Origin: Planctomycetota bacterium
Lineage (GTDB): Bacteria > Planctomycetota > SZUA-567
Direction of reading: 5' to 3'
Assembly (NCBI GenBank): GCA_031254915.1
Contig: JAIRTL010000049.1
Location: 1 to 43,640 of the forward strand
Length of the DNA stretch: 43,640 bases
Part shown: positions 1-6,311 of the stretch, one piece after another
How the letters are laid out: each line of letters starts with the position of its first letter
Numbering within the stretch: the stretch's first letter is position 1
Made by a program: the position numbers and the translations under genes
The notes under the pieces: model-generated
What the model was told of the DNA's origin: nothing
The model's database searches: none
The model's input: only the letters and a program-made list of their open reading frames with translations

Positions 1-1
1 C

Positions 2-76
2 TACAGCCCGTACCTGGGCGAGGTCGAGTCGGACTATTACGACGAACAGCCGTTCATCTCCGAGGTCGGTCCCTGA
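2..76 (+). CDS. C-terminal end of an unknown protein (5' end outside window)
   Basis: An open frame enters from the left edge and encodes 24 residues ending ...QPFISEVGP before a TGA at 74-76. It is acidic and tyrosine-rich. It is followed 29 bases later by a strong factor-independent terminator in the same direction, which supports it being the true end of a rightward gene. Nothing in so short a tail identifies the family, and no function is proposed. Confidence 0.6.
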   Translation, partial: YSPYLGEVESDYYDEQPFISEVGP

Positions 77-105
77 CGGCGATCCGGCGGCGGCATTGCG
101 GAAAC

Positions 106-140
106 GCAACCGGGCGGGCAATGGCCCGCCCGGTTGCTTT
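106..140 (+). terminator. Factor-independent terminator of the left-edge gene
   Basis: A perfect 14-bp stem (106-119 with 124-137) closes a four-base loop AATG and is followed by TTT. It lies just downstream of the TGA at 74-76, so it ends that rightward transcript. The gap from 141 to 368 that follows holds no gene; it contains an imperfect direct repeat (GCGCATCGTCGAT near 300 and GGGCATCGTTGAT near 338). Confidence 0.85.
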
Positions 141-368
141 GGGTTGGATTCCCGGCGCCGATCGCCGCCCCGGATCTTCGATTGAGGGTAAATACGTCAA
201 AAATTCCGAAGACGCCGCCGCTTGGGGAGCAAGGGGTTGATTTTTCGTCAGGCCGGGCGATGCCGCCGACCGCGCGGCGGCGCATTGTATCTTTGCGCTT
301 GCGCATCGTCGATCCTTCGTTGCGTTATCGCCCTTCGGGCATCGTTGATTCGCTCCGAATACGTGCCG

Positions 369-1091
369 TCAAACCATCCGGATCACGTTCCAATGCCTTC
401 CCGTATCGTTGCGGCGATGGGAAAAGAAGTCGTCGCGCATGGAGTGGGTGCAGCAGTCCAGCGCGAAAATCCGGTTCCGCCGCAAGCCCGCCCGTTCGAG
501 TTGGTTCCGCGTCAGCGCCCAGAGGTCGACCGAGCGTGACGCCGGGTCGAACCAGGGGGCGAAATCTCCGGGCCACTCGTCGGCGAAATTGACGAATTCC
601 GACGCGGTCGGTCCGAGACTCGGGCCACGCACCGCCAGAAGATCCGTCGGCGGGCAGGAAAAACGCTCGCACAGCCGCTCCACGGCGGTCGTGGGGAAGG
701 ATGCGGCGTTGCCGCGCCAGCCGACATGGAGCGCCGCCACGGCGCGTCCGTCCCGCCGCGCGATCAGGATCGGCTGGCAATCCGCCGTTTTAACGACCAG
801 CGCCAAGCCTGTTTCGCGCGTATACAGCCCGTCCGCCTCCCCGACGGCGGGCGCGTCCGGGGGAGTCTCCGCCGCCTTGACGATTCCGTCGCCATGGACA
901 TGGCGGAGCTCGGCGATGCGGGACAGCCCGAAGCGGCGCATGAATTCGAGCCGATTGCGGACCGCGTCCCCCTTCCGCCCGAAGTCGCCGTCCAGGGACA
1001 GGTCGCCGGCGGCCCGGGTCGAGAACAGGCAGCGCACATTCGGCAGGCCGGGAAAATGGAACGGCAGGGCAAAAGCGGCCGATGGCGTCAT
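369..1091 (-). CDS. pgeF: PgeF / YfiH-type laccase-domain protein (purine nucleoside phosphorylase-like)
   Basis: A 240-residue cytosolic protein of the multicopper-polyphenol-oxidase / LACC1 family. Characterised members are zinc enzymes acting on purine nucleosides, and bacterial PgeF is linked to peptidoglycan precursor editing. Family motifs are visible in order: RHVHGD (His64/His66), TADCQP (Cys105), LHVGWRG (His122), RGPSLGP (155-161) and a C-terminal FFSHRR...TGRH block. The His-Cys-His zinc ligands are therefore present. The start at 1091 is chosen because it overlaps the stop of the upstream SpoIIM-family gene (ATGA, 1088-1091), implying translational coupling; a longer reading frame upstream lies inside that gene. 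Length is typical for the family. Which nucleoside it uses cannot be read from the sequence. Confidence 0.9.
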   Translation of the reverse strand: MTPSAAFALPFHFPGLPNVRCLFSTRAAGDLSLDGDFGRKGDAVRNRLEFMRRFGLSRIAELRHVHGDGIVKAAETPPDAPAVGEADGLYTRETGLALVVKTADCQPILIARRDGRAVAALHVGWRGNAASFPTTAVERLCERFSCPPTDLLAVRGPSLGPTASEFVNFADEWPGDFAPWFDPASRSVDLWALTRNQLERAGLRRNRIFALDCCTHSMRDDFFSHRRNDTGRHWNVIRMV

Positions 1092-2062
1092 GCCCGCATC
1101 TCCAGGCTTTTGACCGGCGTCACGAAAGCCCACGCCACAAGCGCGAGGAACATGACGCAGGCGAAGATGATTTTCGCCGTGACGAGGCCGGGGTGATGCA
1201 TTTGGCTGAAGCCGCCCTCTATCAACCCGGCGATGAAAAGCAGGAGCGCGGCGCCGAGAACGAGCGCCAGGCAGTCCCGACGCGCCGTTTCCCGGTTTTC
1301 CCCCCATCCCGCGATTTCCGCCCGCGCCAGCATGAAGCCGGCGCCGGCGGCGATGATGATGGCGGGGAGTTCCAGCGCGCCGTGCGGTCCCACCCAGGAA
1401 AGGAAAAAGCCCAGCACTCCGTCCGAATGGTACATCATCGCCGTGCAGCCGAGTATGAGCCCGTTATAGAAAAGGATGATGATCGTGCCGACGCCGAAGG
1501 TAAGCCCCAGGGCGAGACAGGTCACGGCGACGGATGTGTTGTGGAAAAAGAGAAAGAGGGAAAAGCCGGCGTGGTTGCCCAGGGTCGTTTCGGCGGATTC
1601 CCGCGTCGCCGCGTCCTGCGAGGGCGACTGATCGAGGATGTGGGGAAAGGCGGCCAACAGCGTTTGCGCCGATTCGGGGCTGGTCCGCGACAACACGGCG
1701 CCGAGGGCGCCGCCGCCGAGGAAAACGGCGAGCGCGAGCGCGACCATCCCGAATTCCCTGCGCATCGCGGCGGGGAAGCCGAAGGCGAGCAGCCGGAAAA
1801 GCCGCGCCGCCCGGTCCGCCCCGGCGGAGGGCGTCACCCGGGCGTGGGCGGCGGCGACCAGCGATTCGAGCCGGTCGAGGAGGGCGGGATCGCCGGTGCG
1901 GGTCTGCAGATAACTGAGGTCCGACGCCGAGAGGCGGTAGAGGCGGTACAGTTCGTCCGTCGCGTCGCCATCGAGCCTGTCCGCATCCGCGCGCTCGATC
2001 AATTCCTCGAGTCGGCGCCAGCGGCTTCTTCTGTCGCGGTGAAAATCGGACAGCCTGGCCAT
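1088..2062 (-). CDS. SpoIIM-family (DUF95) integral membrane protein
   Basis: A 324-residue protein with a charged cytosolic N-terminal segment (1-100, helical, rich in Arg and Leu) followed by about six hydrophobic segments near 104-124, 174-212 (two), 218-245, 263-283 and 296-315. The block HGALELPAIIIAAGAGFMLA near 227-246 is a hallmark of the stage II sporulation protein M family, which is widespread in non-sporulating bacteria and often near RDD-family genes. Its biochemical role outside Bacillus is unknown. The start is supported by GGAGGAA six bases upstream and by a promoter at 2132-2160. It forms a two-gene operon with the laccase-domain gene. Nothing else in the window suggests sporulation. 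Confidence 0.85.
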   Translation of the reverse strand: MARLSDFHRDRRSRWRRLEELIERADADRLDGDATDELYRLYRLSASDLSYLQTRTGDPALLDRLESLVAAAHARVTPSAGADRAARLFRLLAFGFPAAMRREFGMVALALAVFLGGGALGAVLSRTSPESAQTLLAAFPHILDQSPSQDAATRESAETTLGNHAGFSLFLFFHNTSVAVTCLALGLTFGVGTIIILFYNGLILGCTAMMYHSDGVLGFFLSWVGPHGALELPAIIIAAGAGFMLARAEIAGWGENRETARRDCLALVLGAALLLFIAGLIEGGFSQMHHPGLVTAKIIFACVMFLALVAWAFVTPVKSLEMRA

Positions 2063-2131
2063 TACGCTTCCTCCGGGGCGGTCGCCGCCGGCGTCAGCCG
2101 GGCGGACAAGGAGAAAATCACCCGCGTCGCG

Positions 2132-2160
2132 ATCTTACCCGTTCCGCCGGGATTTATCAA
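2132..2160 (-). promoter_or_regulatory. Sigma-70 promoter for the SpoIIM-family/pgeF operon
   Basis: Read leftward, TTGATA (2155-2160) and TAAGAT (2132-2137) are separated by 17 bp. The predicted start of transcription is about 60 bases upstream of the ATG at 2062. It is back-to-back with the fur promoter. Confidence 0.7.
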
Positions 2161-2241
2161 CCCGGGGGCGGCAATCCGCCCGGTCGCCGGCTCGTAGTAT
2201 GCGTGACGTCGGGAAGCTTCGCGAAGAATCGGCGAAACCGC

Positions 2242-2270
2242 TTGACAACCAGCTTCGCCTTGGATATAAT
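2242..2270 (+). promoter_or_regulatory. Consensus sigma-70 promoter of the fur-rubrerythrin operon
   Basis: TTGACA (2242-2247) and TATAAT (2265-2270) both match consensus exactly, with the optimal 17-bp spacer. Such a strong promoter immediately followed by AT-rich repeats is typical of a gene held down by a repressor. The predicted transcript starts near 2277, giving a very short leader. Confidence 0.9.
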
Positions 2271-2272
2271 GC

Positions 2273-2304
2273 TAATAGTTATTAATAAAAAATGGTTATT
2301 AATA
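2273..2304 (+). promoter_or_regulatory. Candidate Fur/PerR operator (autoregulatory)
   Basis: Immediately after the -10 box there is an AT-rich stretch in otherwise GC-rich DNA. It holds a small palindrome, TAATA-GT-TATTA (2273-2284), and two direct copies of GTTATTAATA (2278-2287 and 2295-2304). The position across the transcription start fits a repressor site, and the AT-rich composition resembles known Fur-family boxes. Binding by the adjacent regulator is inferred. Confidence 0.6.
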
Positions 2305-2732
2305 TGGTCGCGCGATTGGAAGCCGCTTTCCAGGAATTATGCAAAAAAAACCGCTGGCGGCGCACCGCGCAGCGGCGCGCCGTGGTGGAATACCTGTTTG
2401 GCAACACGGACCACCCCACAGTGGAAGCGGCGTGGATGGAATTGCGCAAAAAACTCCCGGAGTTGTCGCTGGACAGCGTCTATCGGATCCTCGACGAATT
2501 GGCGGAAGCCGGCCACATCCGCCGCTTCGAAAACTGCCGCGTTATTCGCTACGATCCGGAGACGAAGCCGCACGGGCATTTTTTCTGCCGGCGCTGCGGC
2601 AGGATGTACGACTTTTTCACCGACGCCGCCGACGGGGCGGGCGAGGCGTGCGCCGAATTGGGCGACGTCTCAACGGTGGAGCTTCATGTCAACGGCATTT
2701 GCAACGCCTGCCTCCGCACGGAAGGCGGTTGA
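2292..2732 (+). CDS. Fur/PerR-family metal-dependent repressor
   Basis: A 146-residue Fur-superfamily regulator. The N-terminal winged helix includes [12 protein letters not shown] (40-51) and the recognition region [13 protein letters not shown] (58-70). The dimerisation domain carries [10 protein letters not shown] (His94, His96, Cys99, Cys102) and CNAC (Cys137, Cys140), giving the regulatory histidines and the four-cysteine structural zinc site. The rubrerythrin gene 29 bp downstream suggests a PerR-like peroxide sensor, although Fur or Zur cannot be excluded. Two starts are possible: ATG 2292 and ATG 2304; neither has a Shine-Dalgarno sequence and the predicted leader is only 15-27 nt, so translation may be leaderless-like. 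The second copy of the operator repeat overlaps the start codons. Confidence 0.9.
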   Translation: MVINMVARLEAAFQELCKKNRWRRTAQRRAVVEYLFGNTDHPTVEAAWMELRKKLPELSLDSVYRILDELAEAGHIRRFENCRVIRYDPETKPHGHFFCRRCGRMYDFFTDAADGAGEACAELGDVSTVELHVNGICNACLRTEGG

Positions 2733-2761
2733 ACTTTTTTCCCACCATTTGGAGGAACAGC

Positions 2762-3301
2762 ATGAGCATGGACAAGAACTCGAAAACGGCCGCGAATCTC
2801 GCGTATGCCTTCGCCGGCGAATCCCAGGCCCGCAACAAGTACACCTATTTCGCGCAGGTCGCCCGCGAAGAGGGCTTCGAGCAGATCGCGGCATTCTTCG
2901 AAGCCACCGCCAACAACGAAAAGGAGCACGCCAAGCTCTGGTTCGCCGCCCTTGGCGGCATCGGCGACACCAGGGCCAACCTGAAGGCGGCCGCCGCCGG
3001 CGAGCACGGGGAATGGACCGACATGTACAAGAAGTTCGCGGAAGAGGCGGAAGCGGAAGGCCACGGCGATATCGCGCGCCAGTTCCGCCGCGTCGGCGAG
3101 ATCGAGAAGCGCCACGAGGAGCGCTACCTCAAGCTGCTGGAGAACGTCGAGAAGGGCGTCCAGTTCCAGAAGCCGGGCGAAGAGAAGCGCTGGGAATGCC
3201 GCAACTGCGGTCACGTTTTCGTCGGCGAAAAAGCGCCCGAGATGTGCCCGACCTGCAGGATGAAGAAGGCGTACTTCGAGATCGAGGCGCTGAATTATTG
3301 A
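2762..3301 (+). CDS. rbr: Rubrerythrin
   Basis: A 179-residue cytosolic non-haem iron protein that reduces hydrogen peroxide in anaerobes, with electrons from reduced rubredoxin or NAD(P)H systems. The N-terminal four-helix ferritin-like domain (1-135) supplies the di-iron ligands, visible in GESQARNKY (Glu20), NEKEHAK (Glu53, His56), EAEAEGHGD and EIEKRHEER. The C-terminal rubredoxin-like domain binds one iron through CRNC (146, 149) and CPTC (162, 165). A strong GGAGGA lies five bases before the ATG. It follows the Fur/PerR gene closely with no terminator between them, so the two are almost certainly one peroxide-defence operon. Confidence 0.96.
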   Translation: MSMDKNSKTAANLAYAFAGESQARNKYTYFAQVAREEGFEQIAAFFEATANNEKEHAKLWFAALGGIGDTRANLKAAAAGEHGEWTDMYKKFAEEAEAEGHGDIARQFRRVGEIEKRHEERYLKLLENVEKGVQFQKPGEEKRWECRNCGHVFVGEKAPEMCPTCRMKKAYFEIEALNY

Positions 3302-3336
3302 AGCCGGCGATGCCGTCTTCGGTTCGATGAATGGCG

Positions 3337-3376
3337 CGGCGGGCCGGGTCGGGAGTTTGTTCCCGCCCGCCGTTTT
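3337..3376. terminator. Hairpin terminator after rubrerythrin
   Basis: CGGCGGG (3337-3343) pairs with CCCGCCG (3366-3372), with GGGA/TCCC pairing inside the long loop, followed by TTTT. It sits between the rightward rubrerythrin gene and the leftward membrane-protein gene. The rest of 3377-3596 shows no gene. Confidence 0.55.
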
Positions 3377-3596
3377 GCTCTCCGGGACCGGCGCAAGGAC
3401 GGATGATGCCGTTTTGGGAGTCCGGGATCCGAGGCGAATCGATTCCGGCTTTCAAGCGCGCAATCTCATGCAAGGCGTTCATGGCGTTTTGCGAAAAGGA
3501 ACTTGCAATCATCGTCCCCGCCAATACCCCGGCCGCAACCACGACGCGGCCGATTTCCAGCCTCTGACGATTCTCGAAACGTCGGCATGGAACGCC

Positions 3597-4520
3597 CTAC
3601 GCCGCGATGTTTTTCGTATCCGCCGCTTCGCGTTCCATCTCGACCTCGTGCGCGAAGCTGGCGGGCCGCAACACCACGATGAGCGCTTCCCGGTTTTTCG
3701 AAAGCGTCAGATAGTGCGTTTCGAACGCTTCCTTTTTCGCGCCGGCGGGGAACTCCGCGGCGCCGAGAAGCGGCCACTGGCGCGCCGCCCGCCGCCAAAG
3801 ATGGGCGACCCAGTCGTTGGCGACGGTTTTGCCGATGCGGTTTTCCAATTCACGCGCGCCGTCCGCCAAATCGATTGTGCGCGCCCAGCCGGGCAGTTGG
3901 CTCGGATAGGATATTTCCCGGTGGTTGGCGCCGGCCTCCCATTCGGCGTCGCCCGACAGCCTGGCGAGGATTTCCCGCCACAGCGTGTCTTCTTCGGCGC
4001 AGGAGGCGGGCTGCCGGCCGCTCACGAAAATGCGGACATAGGGAAGGCGGTGGTCGTATTCCGGCGCGGCGAGCCAGTCGCCGGTAAAGAGCCAGCGCTT
4101 CGTCGCCCTGGTCCAGGATTGCGGGGCGCGGGCGAAGGTGAGCCTGGTCGCGAAGCCCCGGCGCGTGGCTTCGTTCATGCCGTGCCAGAGGCGCAGGAAG
4201 CGATTGCCTCCGGCCTGGCCAAGGGCCGCCCCGACGAGAAATCCGGGCGGAATCGTGAAGCAGGCGAGGTAGACGGAGGAGATGGTCGGATAGAGCGAGA
4301 CGACGACGTGGAAGAGAACCCCCGAGGTCCCGAGCAGCCCGAACAGGGTCGACAAGGCGACCGCCGTCTGGAACGCGGCTTTTTCAAGCCATTTCGGCCG
4401 CTTGTTCATCGCGTCGTAACGCGGTTGCCAGTCCCCCGGTTCGACGTCGTTTTGGATCGATATTTTCGCCGACGCTGAGGGCGCCCGGCGTTTGCCGCTT
4501 CGATGAATGGATACGGTCAT
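3597..4520 (-). CDS. Membrane protein of unknown function (two membrane segments, soluble C-terminal domain)
   Basis: A 307-residue protein I do not recognise. Residues 1-45 are basic and probably cytosolic. Two hydrophobic segments lie near 48-77 and 79-103 with a very short turn, placing the remaining 200 residues on the cytosolic side. That domain is rich in Trp and Arg and includes LFTGDWLAAPEYDHRLPYVRIFVSG and a WARTIDLADGARELENRIG stretch. The start at 4520 is preferred over an upstream in-frame start at 4649 because it has GGAGGAACC directly before the ATG. It is convergent with rubrerythrin and divergent from the next gene, so no operon context helps. Confidence 0.7.
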   Translation of the reverse strand: MTVSIHRSGKRRAPSASAKISIQNDVEPGDWQPRYDAMNKRPKWLEKAAFQTAVALSTLFGLLGTSGVLFHVVVSLYPTISSVYLACFTIPPGFLVGAALGQAGGNRFLRLWHGMNEATRRGFATRLTFARAPQSWTRATKRWLFTGDWLAAPEYDHRLPYVRIFVSGRQPASCAEEDTLWREILARLSGDAEWEAGANHREISYPSQLPGWARTIDLADGARELENRIGKTVANDWVAHLWRRAARQWPLLGAAEFPAGAKKEAFETHYLTLSKNREALIVVLRPASFAHEVEMEREAADTKNIAA

Positions 4521-4975
4521 GGTTCCTCCCGCGTTGGCGAAGCGCCCGATTTCCCGCCCGGTTCCCGGCGGCGCGCGGTTCGGCCAACAATCGTCTTCAA
4601 TCGCCCGGCCGCAAGGACATATCATCCAAATGCGGCGCGGGAAAAACAACTAAAATCGCAAATCGCCATGCCGGAGCGGGGATTTCCCGCTTCCCTGCCC
4701 GCCGCGTTCCCGGTTTTCCTCTTGGAAAAAACCTAAACGCCTTGCCCGCGGCCCGGATCCTGCTAAGATGGTCCTGTGCGGTCGTCCGCATATATCCGCA
4801 AGAAAAAACGAGTTAGGGCCGCACCGGCAAGGCGGTCCCTATTGGGTATATATCGGCCCCAATGCTGATTTTCTGGACTGTTTGACCGGCATGTCCTTCG
4901 GAGGTACGCGACTTTTTCCGCCGCGACCGGAGGCGCGCCCGCGCCGATGGATTGAAAAAGGCATATGGAAACGCG
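4521..4975. other. Intergenic region between two divergent membrane-protein genes
   Basis: About 455 bases without a supportable gene. A possible rightward promoter with extended -10 is listed separately. A hairpin-like run near 4712-4733 (GGTTTTCC with GGAAAAAACC) is weak. No copy of the dispersed repeats was seen here. Confidence 0.5.
4742..4769 (+). promoter_or_regulatory. Possible extended -10 promoter
   Basis: TTGCCC (4742-4747) and TAAGAT (4764-4769), spacer 16, with TGC directly before the -10, forming an extended -10 element. It would drive the gene at 4976 with a leader of about 200 nt. Confidence 0.45.
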
Positions 4976-6235
4976 ATGAAGAAAAAATCCAAGCTCCCCG
5001 TAATGTACATGGTTGTCTGCATTTACATGGTATTTTCCGCGTTCAACCTTCTGGAGGACGCAAACATTTCATGGGTGCACAAAATATCGTACGCCCTCCT
5101 CATCCTTGGCCCGCTCGGCGCCACCATCTACTCGGTGTGGCGGCGGAATGTCCAATTGGCGAATTCGGCCTACCCGGCGACAGGCTGGTGCCTCCCGGCC
5201 GGCATTGCCTCGGCCCTGGTCGGCGCGGCGCTGGCCGCGCTCGGGGCGGGCGTGCCCGGCGCCGCCGCCATCATGGCGATCGCCGTGGTGATCGCGGCGG
5301 TGATCGTGTTTTTCGGCGTCAACGGACTCGGCGTCATGCGCGACGAAAAGGCGGTGGTGTATTTCGACCTTCCGCCTGGGGAATGCCGCAAGATAGAAAA
5401 ACGCTGCCGCTATGAAAGATTCCCCAAATTTTCCGCCATGCCGGTCGAGCGGTCGGCGGTCGCCGGGCTGCTCCAGGGAAACGCGCCCGAGGCCGCGCAT
5501 GCGCTGATCATTTCCGACGCCGGGCTGGTGGAGGAGTTGAAGGCGAAGAAGCTGCTGGCCGAACAGACCGGCGAAAGCAGGAAGGAGTTCCCCGCCTTCC
5601 TCAAGGACCCCGACAACCAATGGACCGGGGCGCTCATGAATCCGCTTGTCGTCGCCGTCGATTCCGTGAAGTGGAAAAAGGTCCGCGAGGCGGAGGCGCA
5701 ACCGTTGCGCAGCCTGGAGACGCTGCTGTCGCCGAACCTGGTGGGGGCGTTCGCGCTGCCGGACGCGGAGACAAGCGGCGCCGGCAGGCTGTTGCTCGAA
5801 AGCCTCGCGAGGGATCTCGGCGGGGAGGAGGGGAGGGAGTTCTACGAAAAGTTGCGTAAGAACGCCGGCAAGCGCCTCGCCGACCCGATAGACTACACCG
5901 AAGTTTTCGCCGACGACGACGTGCTGGTCGCGGTCGGCTTTCTGCATGACGTTCTTCCGGCGGACACGCCGAGGCGGCCGCTTGTCGCCTCGTTCCCCGA
6001 CCACGCCGCCTGGGAGACAAGCAGCCTCGTCATTCCCCGGAACACGCCCAACCCGGAAGTGTCGGCCGCGTTCGCGGAGTTTGTTTCGTCCGGACAGGGG
6101 AACGCGGTTCTGGCGATGAAAACCAGGCTCCTCCCGGGGCACCCGAAGGCGCTGGTTCCGCCCGGCAGTCCGCCCCGCGCCGATACCGCCCTCGGCGCGG
6201 CGCCGCCGCCGGAGAAGGAGTCCGGACCGGAATGA
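4976..6235 (+). CDS. Four-helix membrane protein fused to a ferric-binding-protein-like domain
   Basis: A 419-residue protein. Four hydrophobic segments occupy roughly 8-26, 36-54, 70-90 and 95-115; the remainder is a soluble domain. Residues from about 180 on resemble class II periplasmic binding proteins of the iron (AfuA/FbpA) type: a LLSPNLVGAFALPDAETSGAG stretch like their 'pathway to substrate' segment, then a VAVGFLHDVLPAD segment, and finally SSLVIPRNTPNPEVSAAFAEF ahead of a Gly-Gln-Gly. There is no lipobox and no ABC transporter genes adjoin it. With a basic N-terminus (MKKKSK) and four helices, the domain is predicted to be cytosolic, which would be odd for a binding protein. The ATG at 4976 is chosen over TTG at 4952. 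The C-terminal 35 residues are Pro/Ala-rich. Confidence 0.65.
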   Translation: MKKKSKLPVMYMVVCIYMVFSAFNLLEDANISWVHKISYALLILGPLGATIYSVWRRNVQLANSAYPATGWCLPAGIASALVGAALAALGAGVPGAAAIMAIAVVIAAVIVFFGVNGLGVMRDEKAVVYFDLPPGECRKIEKRCRYERFPKFSAMPVERSAVAGLLQGNAPEAAHALIISDAGLVEELKAKKLLAEQTGESRKEFPAFLKDPDNQWTGALMNPLVVAVDSVKWKKVREAEAQPLRSLETLLSPNLVGAFALPDAETSGAGRLLLESLARDLGGEEGREFYEKLRKNAGKRLADPIDYTEVFADDDVLVAVGFLHDVLPADTPRRPLVASFPDHAAWETSSLVIPRNTPNPEVSAAFAEFVSSGQGNAVLAMKTRLLPGHPKALVPPGSPPRADTALGAAPPPEKESGPE

Positions 6236-6311
6236 CGGCGCGGCGCGGAGTTGCCGCTTCCGGCGCGCCGCGGAATGCTCCGGATGCTCCGGGCTTGCGC
6301 CGGGAACCGCC

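Noticed and set aside
1088-2062. Inferring sporulation from the SpoIIM-family gene
   Set aside because: The family is common in non-sporulating bacteria and no other sporulation gene is present; the window is from a diderm with outer-membrane proteins.
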